This document shows positions 55,543-64,000 of a stretch of DNA of 64,000 bases, in pieces. The position numbers were made by a program, and so were the translations under genes. Source of the DNA: Mesobacillus jeotgali (GTDB lineage Bacteria; Bacillota; Bacilli; Bacillales; Cytobacillaceae); the NCBI RefSeq assembly GCF_002874535.1, contig NZ_CP025025.1, positions 3,309,312 to 3,373,311 of the forward strand. The letters run 5' to 3'. The first letter of the stretch is position 1; each line of letters opens with the position of its first letter. The notes beneath the pieces were generated by a model. The model did no database searches and was not told the DNA's origin. It worked only from the letters and a program-made list of their open reading frames with translations.

Positions 55543-56472
55543 TTATTTCGCAAGTACATTTGTCAGTACAGGAACGACCTGCTTTTTCCGTGATACTACA
55601 CCTTTTAAGGTAGCAGTGTTGTTTTCAAGTGTAACATTGAATGCTTCTTCAACAGCAGCAGCCTTTTCACCAATCGCAAGCGCTGCGGAGTCATTCGTCA
55701 AGATATCAGTAATCACCAATAAGAATAGACCAAGATTCTTTTCGGTCACTTTATTGATCAATGCTTCTTCAAGCTCTATCTTGCGCAAAAGGACATCATT
55801 GACGTCAACAGTGTTTACCTGTGCGATTTCAACCTTGGAATCTCCCATCTGGAATTCCTTGGCGTCAAGGGAAATAAGCTCTTCGATTGTTTTGCTGCTA
55901 AGGTCCGCACCAGCTTTTAGCATTTCAAGACCGTATTCCTCAGCATCTACACCAGCGATTTCAGCCAATTCACGCGCTGCTGCCACATCCTGGTCAGTGC
56001 AAGTAGGAGACTTGAACAATAATGAATCTGAGATGATTGCAGAAAGCATCAGGCCTGCGATGTTTTTATCAATTTCAACATTGTTTTCCTTATACATCTT
56101 ATTCAAGATTGTCGCTGTGCAGCCTACTGGCTCAACGCGGAAGTATAAAGGATCGCTTGTCTCAAAATTAGCCACGCGGTGATGGTCGATAACCTCGACG
56201 ATTTGAACATCTGTGATGTCATCAGCGCTCTGTTGGCGTTCGTTGTGGTCAACCAGGATGACCTGGCCCACTTCTTCTGAAACTCTCCCCACAAGGCGCG
56301 GTGCTTCAGCTTTAAAGTGATCAAGCGCATATTGAGTTTCTCCATTGACCTGGCCCAAACGTACCGCTTCCGCATCAACGCCAAGCTTTTGCTTTAAGTT
56401 AGCATAGGCAATGGCAGAGCAGATTGTATCCGTATCAGGATTTTTATGTCCAAAAACAAGTACTTTTTCCAT
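55543..56472 (-). CDS. ppaC: Manganese-dependent inorganic pyrophosphatase
   Basis: The 309-aa family II pyrophosphatase has metal-binding GHKNPDTDT near 8, VDHNE near 75, DHHRVANF near 97 and DSLLFKSPT near 148, and the C-terminal SRKKQ substrate motif. It removes pyrophosphate from biosynthesis. The ATG at 56472 follows GAGGAGTGTC; the longer frame is unsupported. Confidence 0.96.
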   Translation of the reverse strand: MEKVLVFGHKNPDTDTICSAIAYANLKQKLGVDAEAVRLGQVNGETQYALDHFKAEAPRLVGRVSEEVGQVILVDHNERQQSADDITDVQIVEVIDHHRVANFETSDPLYFRVEPVGCTATILNKMYKENNVEIDKNIAGLMLSAIISDSLLFKSPTCTDQDVAAARELAEIAGVDAEEYGLEMLKAGADLSSKTIEELISLDAKEFQMGDSKVEIAQVNTVDVNDVLLRKIELEEALINKVTEKNLGLFLLVITDILTNDSAALAIGEKAAAVEEAFNVTLENNTATLKGVVSRKKQVVPVLTNVLAK

Positions 56473-56602
56473 CATGACACTCCTCAATAACAAATTAACA
56501 CGGGACTTCTAGCAAAGAACCCGTATATCCCATAAATAATATACGCTAAAATTGAAAGATTTTAAACAGCTTTGTACGAAATTGACGGAACCTGAAAATA
56601 AA

Positions 56603-56629
56603 AGATCCGGATTATTCATCCGGACCTCC
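56603..56629 (-). terminator. Terminator of ald
   Basis: AGGTCCGGAT pairs with ATCCGGATCT, followed by TTTATTTTC on the minus strand. Confidence 0.85.
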
Positions 56630-56634
56630 TGCAA

Positions 56635-57756
56635 TTAAATTTGCTCTAATAATGTTTTTGTTTCAGAGTAAACGAGGTTGTGTGCTTCAGCTACTGCCTG
56701 GTAGGTCACGTAGCCATTAAGCGTGTTGATTCCTTTTAATAATGCTGCATTGTCGAGGCAAGCCTGCTTGTAGCCTTTGTTCGCAATTTGGACAGCGTAA
56801 GGCACTGTCACATTCGTCAGCGCAATTGTTGATGTTCTAGGAACTGCACCTGGCATGTTTGCAACTGCGTAGTGTACAACGCCATGCTTTTCGTAAGTAG
56901 GATTGTCATGTGTCGTGATTCTGTCAGTTGTTTCGAAAAGTCCACCCTGGTCGATTGCGATATCGACAACAACTGAACCTGGGTTCATCGACTGGATCAT
57001 TTCTTCTGTTACAAGCTTAGGAGCCTTCGCACCCGGAATCAGAACCGCACCGATTACAAGGTCAGATGCTTTGACTGCTTCAGCAATGTTCAAAGGATTA
57101 GACATTAACGTGGTAATGTCAGATCCAAAAATATCATCAAGCTGGCGAAGACGGTCTGGATTCAAATCGATCATTGTAACCTGTGCACCAAGGCCGACAG
57201 CCATTTTCGCTGCATTTGTCCCTGCAACACCGCCACCGATGATTGTTACTTTTCCTCTTTGGACACCTGGAACGCCACCAAGCAGTATTCCTTTTCCTCC
57301 GTGGACCTTTTCAAGGAATTGTGCACCGATTTGTGTAGACATACGGCCAGCAACCTCACTCATAGGTGTAAGCAATGGAAGAGAGCCGTTAGCCAGTTGT
57401 ACAGTTTCATAAGCGATGCCGACAACCTTGTTCTCGATCAAAGCCTTTGTCAGCTCTGGTTCTGGAGCAAGGTGCAAATATGTAAATAGAATTAAGCCTT
57501 CACGGAAATAACCATATTCTTCTGCCAGAGGTTCTTTAACCTTCATGACCATATCCTGTGCCCATGCTTCCTGGGCACTTTCAACGATTAGAGCGCCAGC
57601 CGCTTTGTAGTCTTCATCTGTAAAACTTGAGCCGATTCCAGCTCCTGTTTCGATATAAACTTCATGACCGAAGTTTACAAGGTTTACTACTCCCGCAGGC
57701 GTCATAGCCACACGATTCTCATTGTTTTTTATCTCTTTAGGTACACCGATACGCAT
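56635..57756 (-). CDS. ald: Alanine dehydrogenase
   Basis: The 373-aa NAD-linked enzyme interconverts alanine and pyruvate plus ammonia and is needed in B. subtilis for growth on alanine and normal sporulation. The substrate Lys is in VMKVKEP near 74, His in YLHLAPE near 96, and the Rossmann motif is [13 protein letters not shown] near 176. RBS AGGAGGTATGC. A cre-like site at the promoter predicts repression by CcpA. Confidence 0.97.
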   Translation of the reverse strand: MRIGVPKEIKNNENRVAMTPAGVVNLVNFGHEVYIETGAGIGSSFTDEDYKAAGALIVESAQEAWAQDMVMKVKEPLAEEYGYFREGLILFTYLHLAPEPELTKALIENKVVGIAYETVQLANGSLPLLTPMSEVAGRMSTQIGAQFLEKVHGGKGILLGGVPGVQRGKVTIIGGGVAGTNAAKMAVGLGAQVTMIDLNPDRLRQLDDIFGSDITTLMSNPLNIAEAVKASDLVIGAVLIPGAKAPKLVTEEMIQSMNPGSVVVDIAIDQGGLFETTDRITTHDNPTYEKHGVVHYAVANMPGAVPRTSTIALTNVTVPYAVQIANKGYKQACLDNAALLKGINTLNGYVTYQAVAEAHNLVYSETKTLLEQI

Positions 57757-57862
57757 TATTGCATACCTCCTATAATAATAATTGCCCTGCCATTTCTACC
57801 CTGTCACCACTATATCATTTTTTCAAATTATGAAATAAAAAAATAGGTTAAGTAGGCTAGGA

Positions 57863-57904
57863 TGAAAACACTTTCATTTTAGTAGAAAAAAATGCTTTTG
57901 GCAA
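57863..57904 (-). promoter_or_regulatory. SigA promoter of ald with overlapping cre-like site
   Basis: TTGCCA (57899-57904), 17-bp spacer, TAAAAT (57876-57881). Immediately downstream is TGAAAGTGTTTTCA (57863-57876), a cre-like palindrome with one central mismatch. Further upstream AAATATAC/GTATATTT (about 57933-57954) is a perfect inverted repeat with 6-bp spacer, a possible activator site. Confidence 0.62.
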
Positions 57905-57972
57905 AACAATTCGTACAAAATTCCCTAAAATATACTATTCTGTATATTTTTAATTTTTGGGGAAAGTATAAA

Positions 57973-58004
57973 GGCTTGCTAAGATTAGGGTTCTTAGCAA
58001 GCCA
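57973..58004 (-). terminator. Terminator of the 51-aa ORF
   Basis: GGCTTGCTAAG pairs with CTTAGCAAGCC around AACCCTAAT, T-rich after on the minus strand. Confidence 0.7.
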
Positions 58005-58069
58005 ACTCATTGCATTTAGCCAGGTTGAAAGGCTCCCGTATTAAGAAGCTTTATCTCTGAAAACTGGTC

Positions 58070-58225
58070 CTATCTATGTTCCTCGTTGTTTTCTACTGCT
58101 GCTTGCATCTGTTCCTGCGGGACTACCCCGCTGTTGTATGAATCCATGATTTGCTGGCTTACCTGCATGACACCCTGATCATCGTAATCATAAAATGACC
58201 GGCCTCTCTGTTCCTTTTTATCCAT
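58070..58225 (-). CDS. Small hypothetical protein (51 aa)
   Basis: The reading frame starts ATG at 58223-58225 behind GGAGGATTTCAC and ends TAG. The product is acidic and Gln-rich (begins MDKKEQRGRSFYDYDDQG, ends AVENNEEHR) with no membrane helix. A good ribosome site, a following terminator and lack of any other explanation for the interval support it. It is divergent from uspA. I do not recognise the family; a spore or stress-related small protein is possible. Confidence 0.7.
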   Translation of the reverse strand: MDKKEQRGRSFYDYDDQGVMQVSQQIMDSYNSGVVPQEQMQAAVENNEEHR

Positions 58226-58330
58226 GTGAAATCCTCCTTCAATATGATGCTTGCATCTATAGTTTTCGTTGGATTGTCACAGCTATACTAATGAAACTGT
58301 TGTATAATATAGGTAAAGGAGGCGAGAACT

Positions 58331-58780
58331 ATGGCACTTTATTATAAGAACATTTTAGTTGCCGTTGATGGTTCTAAACAAGCAGCATGGGCTTTTAAAA
58401 AAGCCATTGAAATCGCAAAAAGAAACGACGCGAGTCTGGTCATGACCCACATAATCGATTTACGCACCTTTGCTACTGTTGAGGCGTATGACCGCACTAT
58501 CTCAGAGCGTGCGACACAATTTGCAACAGAATTGATGGAAAGCTACAAACAGCAGGCTCTCGAAGCTGGCATCAAAGACGTAGATTATGACATCGATTAT
58601 GGTTCACCAAAGGTCAAGATTGCGAAAGATGTTGCAAAGAAATATAACGCCGACCTGATCATTTGCGGAGCAACAGGAATGAATGCGGTGGAACGCTTCT
58701 TCATCGGAAGTGTCTCTGAGCACATTACCCGCTATGCATCCTGTGATGTCCTGGTTGTTCGGACTGACAAAGAAAATTAA
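58331..58780 (+). CDS. Universal stress protein, UspA family
   Basis: The 149-aa single USP domain has an N-terminal ILVAVDGSKQAAWAFKKA and the ATP-binding motif GATGMNAVERFFIGSVSEHI (G-x2-G-x9-G-S) near 115. Such ATP-binding homodimers act in starvation and stress by unclear means. RBS AAAGGAGGCGAG. A TATAAT lies at 58303-58308, 22 bp before the start; I could not place its -35. Confidence 0.93.
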   Translation: MALYYKNILVAVDGSKQAAWAFKKAIEIAKRNDASLVMTHIIDLRTFATVEAYDRTISERATQFATELMESYKQQALEAGIKDVDYDIDYGSPKVKIAKDVAKKYNADLIICGATGMNAVERFFIGSVSEHITRYASCDVLVVRTDKEN

Positions 58781-58796
58781 CCTCACTAATCATACA

Positions 58797-58831
58797 AAAA
58801 AGCACGCAGTTTTCGAGACTGCGTGCTTTTT
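58797..58831. terminator. Bidirectional terminator between uspA-like gene and argH
   Basis: AAAAGCACGCAGT pairs with ACTGCGTGCTTTT. Confidence 0.9.
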
Positions 58832-58835
58832 CCAT

Positions 58836-60206
58836 TCATAGTGATGTTTTTGCTTTTTCGATTTGGTTTTTCACCTGTGAAAAACCTGTCCCTCCAGCGC
58901 TGTTTCGTCTTTCCACCGCATTATAAGGGTTCAATGCTTGATAGATATTTTCCTCAAACAATGGATTCATGGATTGGTATGCTTCCAGTGGCAGGTCTGC
59001 AAGATAGCATCCTTTTTGGATACACTCAAGGACAAGCTTGCCGACGATTTCATGCGCCTCACGGAAAGGTACTCCTTTGGCTGCCAGATAGTCCGCCAGC
59101 TCCGTGGCATTTGAAAAATCATTCTTGACCGACTTGGCCATTTTGTCCTCTTTCACCTTCATCGTACTGATCATGCCAGCGAAAATTTTCAGGGAGCCCT
59201 TCACTGTTTTGACAGTATCGAACATGCCCTCTTTATCTTCTTGCATATCTTTGTTATAGGCTAAAGGCAATCCTTTCAATACGGTCAAGAGTCCCATCAG
59301 GCTGCCATAGACACGGCCTGTTTTACCGCGAATCAGTTCAGCCATATCCGGATTCTTCTTCTGAGGCATGATGCTGCTGCCCGTCGTAAAGGCATCTGAT
59401 AACTCGATGAATTGGAACTCCTGGCTCGACCACAGTATGATTTCCTCACATAAACGTGACAGATGCGTCATTAAAATTGAGCTGCCTGAGAGGAACTCAA
59501 GTATAAAGTCGCGGTCACTTACAGCGTCAAGGCTGTTTTCATAAATGGCTTCAAACCCCAGAATTTCCGCTGTCATATGTCGGTCAATCGGAAAAGTAGT
59601 TCCCGCAAGCGCACCTGCACCAAGCGGAGAAAGATTGATTCTTTTCATGCTATCTTGAAAACGCTGTTTGTCCCGGTCAAGCATCCAAAAGTAAGCCATC
59701 AGATGATGGGCAAAGGAGATGGGCTGTGCCCTTTGCAAATGAGTATAGCCAGGCATCAGCGTTTCAATATTCTGTTCCGCCTTAAGGACCAAAGATTTTT
59801 GGAACTCAGTGATCAGCTCGATGATTTCGGATACCTGTTCTTTAAGGTACAAATGCATATCCGTCGCCACCTGGTCATTCCTGCTCCTTGCCGTATGGAG
59901 CTTGCCGCCGGTTGGACCGATCAATTCAGTCAGGTGATGTTCAATGTTCAGGTGGATGTCCTCAAGTTTAGCTGAGTATTCCAGTTCACCTTTGCTCGCT
60001 TTTTGCTTCAAGGTTTTCAAACCGTGGATGATTACATCCGCTTCACTCTCTGTTATGACTCCGCACTTCGCGAGCATTGTGGCATGGGCGATACTGCCAT
60101 CAATATCCTGGTCCGCTAGTTCCTGGTCAAAGCCAATCGATGCACCGAACTCATCGACCCATTCCTCTGCGGATCCTGTGAATCTGCCTCCCCATAACTT
60201 CTTCAC
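58836..60206 (-). CDS. argH: Argininosuccinate lyase
   Basis: The 456-aa fumarase/aspartase-fold enzyme splits argininosuccinate into arginine and fumarate. Signature [12 protein letters not shown] near 278 and catalytic [13 protein letters not shown] near 108. The GTG at 60206 (MKKLWGGRF) is used: its GTGA overlaps the argG stop, and GAAGGTGA lies upstream. The longer frame is an argG shadow. Confidence 0.97.
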   Translation of the reverse strand: MKKLWGGRFTGSAEEWVDEFGASIGFDQELADQDIDGSIAHATMLAKCGVITESEADVIIHGLKTLKQKASKGELEYSAKLEDIHLNIEHHLTELIGPTGGKLHTARSRNDQVATDMHLYLKEQVSEIIELITEFQKSLVLKAEQNIETLMPGYTHLQRAQPISFAHHLMAYFWMLDRDKQRFQDSMKRINLSPLGAGALAGTTFPIDRHMTAEILGFEAIYENSLDAVSDRDFILEFLSGSSILMTHLSRLCEEIILWSSQEFQFIELSDAFTTGSSIMPQKKNPDMAELIRGKTGRVYGSLMGLLTVLKGLPLAYNKDMQEDKEGMFDTVKTVKGSLKIFAGMISTMKVKEDKMAKSVKNDFSNATELADYLAAKGVPFREAHEIVGKLVLECIQKGCYLADLPLEAYQSMNPLFEENIYQALNPYNAVERRNSAGGTGFSQVKNQIEKAKTSL

Positions 60207-61408
60207 ACTGTCACCTTCTTGCCCTGGACCATGCTGTGAACAACTGTTGGCAGTCCCCAAAGATTAATGAATCCAACAGCAGCACTGTGGTCGAATTCAT
60301 CATCCGCAGTGTAAGTGGCCAATTTTTCATTGTATAAAGAAAACGGTGACTTTCTGCCTTCGATAATTGAATGGCCTTTGAATAGCTTGACTCGGACAGT
60401 ACCTGTTACATGCTTCTGGGTTGACTTCAGGAACGCTGCCAGTGCTTCCTGAAGTGGCGAGAACCATAACCCTTCGTAAATCAATTCTGTCATCTTTTTC
60501 TCAATTACCGGTTTAAAATGCGCTACCTCTTTTACCAGCGTGATATCCTCAAGTTCCTTATGTGCTTTGATTAAGGTCATCGCCGCAGGAGCTTCATATA
60601 CTTCACGTGACTTGATGCCGACAAGACGGTTTTCCACATGGTCAATCCTTCCGACACCGTGCTTACCTGCAACAGCGTTCAGCTCAAGGATCAATTCTGA
60701 AAGTGGATATGCTTTGCCATCAATCGCTGTTGGTACCCCTTCGACAAATTCAATCTCAATGATATCCGGTGTATCAGGCGTATCTTCGAGCTCTGATGTC
60801 AGTTCGTAAGCCTCAACTGGAGGCGCCTGCCATGGGTCCTCAAGAATGCCACATTCATTGCTTCTTCCCCAAAGATTCTGGTCAATTGAGAACGGGCTGT
60901 CAAGATTGATCGGAATCGGGATGCCATTGTTAGCTGCATAAGCAATTTCTTCCTCACGTGACCATTTCCATTCACGAACCGGAGCAATTACCTTAAGATC
61001 CGGATTCAATGCTTTGATCGATACCTCGAAACGCACCTGATCATTTCCTTTTCCAGTGCAGCCATGTGCGACCGCCGTTGCACCTTCCATTTCAGCAATT
61101 TCTACTAGTTTCTTAGAAATCAATGGACGGGATAATGCAGATACCAGCGGATATTTCCCTTCGTATAATGCATGGGCCTGGAGGGCGAAAAGTGCATAAT
61201 CGTTGGCGAATTCTTCTTTGACATCCAAGACGTATGATTGGATTGCGCCAACCTTCAAAGCTTTTTCTTTTATGAATTCAAGATCCTTTCCTTCTCCAAC
61301 ATCAAGGCAGCAAGCAATTACTGCATAGCCCTGGTCCTTTAGCCATTTAATTGCAACAGATGTATCAAGCCCGCCGGAATAGGCAAGCACCAATTTATTT
61401 TCAGTCAT
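60203..61408 (-). CDS. argG: Argininosuccinate synthase
   Basis: The 401-aa enzyme condenses citrulline and aspartate with ATP. The N-type pyrophosphatase loop is [13 protein letters not shown] at 8-20; citrulline/aspartate sites are near [15 protein letters not shown]. It is translationally coupled to argH (4-bp overlap). ARG boxes overlie its promoter. Confidence 0.97.
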   Translation of the reverse strand: MTENKLVLAYSGGLDTSVAIKWLKDQGYAVIACCLDVGEGKDLEFIKEKALKVGAIQSYVLDVKEEFANDYALFALQAHALYEGKYPLVSALSRPLISKKLVEIAEMEGATAVAHGCTGKGNDQVRFEVSIKALNPDLKVIAPVREWKWSREEEIAYAANNGIPIPINLDSPFSIDQNLWGRSNECGILEDPWQAPPVEAYELTSELEDTPDTPDIIEIEFVEGVPTAIDGKAYPLSELILELNAVAGKHGVGRIDHVENRLVGIKSREVYEAPAAMTLIKAHKELEDITLVKEVAHFKPVIEKKMTELIYEGLWFSPLQEALAAFLKSTQKHVTGTVRVKLFKGHSIIEGRKSPFSLYNEKLATYTADDEFDHSAAVGFINLWGLPTVVHSMVQGKKVTV

Positions 61409-61429
61409 TTTTTATGCCCCTTTTTATTT

Positions 61430-61464
61430 TGGATATTTATACATTTAAATAAATCTTTATTCAA
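61430..61464 (-). promoter_or_regulatory. argG promoter overlapped by two ARG boxes
   Basis: The promoter is TTGAAT (61459-61464), 17-bp spacer, TATAAA (61436-61441). ARG boxes: TGTATAAATATCCA (61430-61443) matches TGNATWWWWATNCA fully and covers the -10; TGAATAAAGATTTA (61450-61463) covers the -35 with two mismatches. Box starts are 20 bp apart. AhrC/ArgR should repress with arginine. Confidence 0.8.
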
Positions 61465-61571
61465 TGTTATTAAATTAACAGGTTTTACAGAACATTTCAA
61501 GTTGAAATTTTAGTTTTTGGTAAGAAACTTCTGAGGGACTAGTGTAGAAGAGGAAATAAAAGTATAGTAGA

Positions 61572-61928
61572 ATGAAAGCAATGATTACCGGAATGGGGGT
61601 TCCAACAGAAATGGAACAATATTTTCTTTTTAACAGCCGACTGGGCATTCCCCTGCCAGACCTAAAAGAAAACTGGGAAGATTACGACATCGACACACGG
61701 CACGCGATTCTCCTCCACTGGGAAAAAATTCGCGGCAGCATTCCTGACCGGATCGCAGAGCTTGAAAAAACAATCAACCTGAAGCAAGCCCAGCTTTCCG
61801 ATGAAAGCAACTTCATCCGCTCATGCGAACTGAACAGTGAAATTTCCGAGCTGGCGTCCATCATAAATGACCTCTGGCTCTGGTATCGCACCCAACAGGA
61901 TATTTCATCAGAGAAAATGCATCAATAG
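61572..61928 (+). CDS. Hypothetical protein (118 aa)
   Basis: This is a soluble, helical protein with a probable coiled coil (residues 58-100, RIAELEKTINLKQAQLSDES...). There is no recognised domain. The first ATG lacks a clear ribosome site; an internal ATG at 61611 has GGGGG 10 bp upstream and may be the true start (105 aa). It is divergent from argG and closed by a terminator. Confidence 0.65.
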   Translation: MKAMITGMGVPTEMEQYFLFNSRLGIPLPDLKENWEDYDIDTRHAILLHWEKIRGSIPDRIAELEKTINLKQAQLSDESNFIRSCELNSEISELASIINDLWLWYRTQQDISSEKMHQ

Positions 61929-61943
61929 CACTTTTAATTGCAC

Positions 61944-61976
61944 AAAAAATAGCCCGGAATCTCCAGGCTATTTTTT
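61944..61976. terminator. Bidirectional terminator between hypothetical gene and small membrane ORF
   Basis: AAAAAATAGCC pairs with GGCTATTTTTT around CGGAATCTCCA; the stop codon of the small minus-strand gene lies in it. Confidence 0.88.
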
Positions 61977-62132
61977 GTTTCTACTTTTATTAAAAGAATA
62001 AACGGCACCTATCATCAAAGCTGCCCCTGTTAATCTCAACACTCCATTTCCGAATGAACTGAGTTGATCAATGGTTGAACCAACCAGAATACTGCCAATA
62101 AAAATAAATATAATCGTGATTAATAACCTCAT
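61968..62132 (-). CDS. Small two-helix membrane protein (54 aa)
   Basis: The ATG at 62130-62132 follows AAGGAGGATAA and overlaps the GNAT stop as ATGA. The product has two hydrophobic helices (residues 3-19 and 29-46) and a short basic tail (FNKSRNKK). The coupling to the GNAT gene supports it being real. No family recognised; function unknown. Confidence 0.78.
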   Translation of the reverse strand: MRLLITIIFIFIGSILVGSTIDQLSSFGNGVLRLTGAALMIGAVYSFNKSRNKK

Positions 62133-62653
62133 TTATCCTCCTTTTGAAGCTTTTTTCCCATAATGATATATGATTCTTCATCACCATTTGGATAAAAGGC
62201 CTCATTTATAACAGTCCATCCCAAGTTTGCATAAAGACTGCGGGCAGGAGCATTATTAGATTGCGTTGTTAGCACCGCATTCTTATGTTCTACACCATCT
62301 ATTAACCGGGTTACCAGCTGTTTTGCCAGCCCTTGATTCCTGAATGCAGGATGCACCCCCAATTCAACGAACTCAAAACAATCCTCTAACCAGTTTTGAT
62401 ACTCTTCAGGGTTGAACGCTTTCGACAGCAATCCATGATAATACTGACCCGGTTGAGAAAAGTAACCATAAGCATAACCAGCCACTTCCTCCTGCTCAGA
62501 AATTGCCACAAACCCTCTATAGCCGTCATAGCCTGCATGCCTTACCACTCGATCACTAATGGAACGATCTTCTTGATACCATACTTGTTGGTATAGATTC
62601 GCTACTTGGTTCAATAGCTCTTCATCTCTACTAATTTCTTTATACTCAAACAT
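62129..62653 (-). CDS. GNAT-family N-acetyltransferase
   Basis: The 174-aa protein has the acetyl-CoA pyrophosphate loop (ELGVHPAFRNQGLAKQLV near 96) and a C-terminal ARSLYANLGWTVINEAFYPN. It transfers acetyl groups to an unknown amine. RBS GGGGGAGGCTTT. It is translationally coupled to a small membrane protein downstream; upstream lies a 52-bp repeat array. Confidence 0.88.
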   Translation of the reverse strand: MFEYKEISRDEELLNQVANLYQQVWYQEDRSISDRVVRHAGYDGYRGFVAISEQEEVAGYAYGYFSQPGQYYHGLLSKAFNPEEYQNWLEDCFEFVELGVHPAFRNQGLAKQLVTRLIDGVEHKNAVLTTQSNNAPARSLYANLGWTVINEAFYPNGDEESYIIMGKKLQKEDK

Positions 62654-62743
62654 ATTTAAAGCCTCCCCCTGTTAATCACTTTCATGGCCAGCTTTATTGA
62701 ATACTACCTTTCAAATATCCCTGCCCAGATACAGCTTTACTTC

Positions 62744-63105
62744 TGACAGATTTTCTTTTTTACGCTCAAACCTGTCTGAAGTTAGCTCTTCTTCTGACAG
62801 CTTTTCTTGTTTTACGCTCAAACCTGTCTGAAGTTAGCTCTTCTTCTGACAGCTTTTCTTGTTTTACGCTTAAACCTGTCTGAAGTTAGCTCTTCTTCTG
62901 ACGGCTTTTCTTGTTTTACGCTCAAACATGTCTGAAGTTAGCTCTTCTTCTGACAGCTTTTCTTGTTTACGCTCAAACCTGTCTGAACTTGGCTCTTCTT
63001 TTGACAGCTTTTCTTGTTTTCCTCTCAAACCTGTCTGAACTTGCCTCTACTTTTGACAGCTTTACTCATTTTCGTCTCAAACCTGTCTGAACTCGAACCT
63101 GCTTC
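62744..63105. repeat. 52-bp palindromic tandem repeat array, seven units
   Basis: Unit starts (TGACAG or variant) are 62744, 62795, 62847, 62899, 62951, 63002 and 63054: 51 or 52 bp apart. Units carry the AAACCTGTCTGAA right arm as at 33.8 kb, with GCTCTTCTTC linkers. It lies between moaB and the GNAT gene. Confidence 0.93.
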
Positions 63106-63214
63106 TATCCGGTTCGAGATTGTCCTCTCATAACCACAGCAATCTTCCTTTTATCTGGAAACTCCATACAGTTATTCGACCATGTTTTCTAAATTCCTTT
63201 TTATCCACAAAAAA

Positions 63215-63242
63215 AGATGAAACTCTAAAAGGTTTCATCTCT
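63215..63242 (-). terminator. Terminator of moaB
   Basis: AGATGAAACC pairs with GGTTTCATCT (one side GAAAC/GTTTC), then TTTTTTG on the minus strand. Confidence 0.85.
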
Positions 63243-63250
63243 GTAATGTA

Positions 63251-63763
63251 TTATAAATCCTTTGTCAGTTCTCTTACCACATGTCCTATCTCCGGTATGA
63301 TCAGCTTTTCCATTGCCAGGCGGACAGCACCAGTTGATCCTGGTGTTGAGAAGACGGCGCGGTCATTCACGACTCCAGCTGCTGCACGCGATAGCAGGGC
63401 AGCCGAACCGATATCCTCGGTATAGCTTAGCATCCGGAAAATCTCACCGAACCCAGGAATTTCTTTTTCAAAAATGCTTTGGACTGTTTCGATTGTGACG
63501 TCTCGTTTGGCAATCCCTGTGCCGCCGTTCGTTAGCACCACGTCAACTTCGGAGTTGCTGCAGCCTTTTATCACTTCAGATTTAATCGGTTCAGCTTCAT
63601 CTTTGACAATCACGTAATCGACGATCTTATGCCCGGCAGCCTCAAGCATTTCCATCATCAGCTTGCCGCTTTTATCTGTATCTGGTGTTCTTGTATCGCT
63701 TACTGTTATGACTTTGCAACGCACCTGGCTTGGTGCAGCTTGTTTATGTTCCTGTGTACTCAT
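63251..63763 (-). CDS. moaB: Molybdenum cofactor biosynthesis protein MoaB
   Basis: The 170-aa MoaB/MogA-fold protein has the molybdopterin-binding motif VLTNGGTGIAKRDVTIE near 83, and SRAAAGV near 132. The family adenylylates molybdopterin or is its paralogue. RBS AAGGAGTACT. It lies 4 bp after the upstream ecsC-like gene, so it is probably cotranscribed. No other moa genes are in view. Confidence 0.94.
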   Translation of the reverse strand: MSTQEHKQAAPSQVRCKVITVSDTRTPDTDKSGKLMMEMLEAAGHKIVDYVIVKDEAEPIKSEVIKGCSNSEVDVVLTNGGTGIAKRDVTIETVQSIFEKEIPGFGEIFRMLSYTEDIGSAALLSRAAAGVVNDRAVFSTPGSTGAVRLAMEKLIIPEIGHVVRELTKDL

Positions 63764-63767
63764 AACT

Positions 63768-64000
63768 CTAAAGTACTCCTTTTTCTTTGAAATATCTCAT
63801 CTGGTAAAACTTATGAGCGAAGTCAGTGACCCTTCTCGTCAATTGATAGTTTGCCCCCGCACCGATCGCCATGCTGATCACCGGCATGCCCTGGACATGC
63901 TTTTTGCGGAACATCAGGATCGCCATCCCCTTAAAGATCTGTTTGATTGGCTGTTCTAGCCATGTCACGTCTGTCAGGTCATCATTGCCTTCATAGAAAT
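63768..64000 (-). CDS. EcsC-family protein, C-terminal part (runs off window)
   Basis: The frame is open to the window end, reading FYEGNDDLTDVTWLEQPIKQIF then GMPVISMAIGAGANYQLTRRVTDFAHKFYQMRYFKEK. The IGAGxNYxLTRxV stretch is typical of the end of EcsC-like proteins, membrane-associated partners of unknown function. Only the last 77 codons are visible; the GTG at 63968 should not be taken as the start. It lies 4 bp upstream of moaB. Confidence 0.75.
   Translation of the reverse strand, partial: FYEGNDDLTDVTWLEQPIKQIFKGMAILMFRKKHVQGMPVISMAIGAGANYQLTRRVTDFAHKFYQMRYFKEKGVL

Overview
The window is a stretch of Bacillaceae chromosome. Evidence: gene order closely follows the Bacillus subtilis pheS-to-argGH segment (ysgA-sspI-ysdC-ysdB-ysdA-rplT-rpmI-infC, thrS-ytxC-dnaI-dnaB-nrdR-speD-gapB-coaE-ytaF-mutM-polA, phoRP-mdh-icd-citZ-ytwI-ytvI-fxsA-pyk-pfkA-accAD-ytsJ-dnaE-ytrHI-nrnA-ytpI-ytoI-ytkL, moaB/argGH), plus spore-forming genes (sspI, ytxC, ytaF, ytvI, ytrH, ytrI), SigW/SigE/SigG-type promoters and T-box leaders. 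It is not B. subtilis itself: hflKC sits between phoR and polA, an FCD-family regulator follows the malic enzyme gene, and several intergenic spacers carry tandem repeats. A Mesobacillus/Neobacillus-like soil bacillus is my guess, by inference only. I see no prophage, insertion sequence, CRISPR array, rRNA or tRNA.

Layout. 1-7 kb: start of pheS with its Phe T-box, ysgA, sspI, ysdC, a dimeric dUTPase, SigW-controlled ysdB, and the infC-rpmI-rplT operon with L20 leader and a probable ATT start. 7-14 kb: thrS with T-box, ytxC and the primosome pair dnaB-dnaI, nrdR. 14-26 kb: speD, gapB with two CcpN-like sites, the polA-mutM-ytaF-coaE cluster, hflKC with its own promoter, phoPR. 26-41 kb: central carbon metabolism (mdh, icd, citZ, pyk, pfkA, accDA, malic enzyme) and an FCD regulator lying between two matching palindromes. 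41-53 kb: dnaE, sporulation genes ytrHI, nrnA, ytoI, ytkL, an M24 peptidase, and queF under a preQ1-I riboswitch. 53-64 kb: deoC-cdd, an AmiS/UreI-type channel, ppaC, ald, uspA, argGH with ARG boxes over the promoter, a GNAT-small membrane protein pair, moaB and the end of an ecsC-like gene.

The most unusual content is non-coding. Four intergenic spacers hold tandem arrays of one related 52-bp unit, each unit an imperfect palindrome (GACAG...CTGTC), and the period is kept almost exactly (about 6, 7, 13 and 7 copies). Three other spacers hold arrays with a 20-21 bp period whose sequences are unrelated to each other. I do not recognise either as a described element family. Other points: two short genes (51 and 54 codons), a hairpin between Shine-Dalgarno and start codon of the urea/amide channel gene, and a hotdog protein lacking its usual catalytic histidine.
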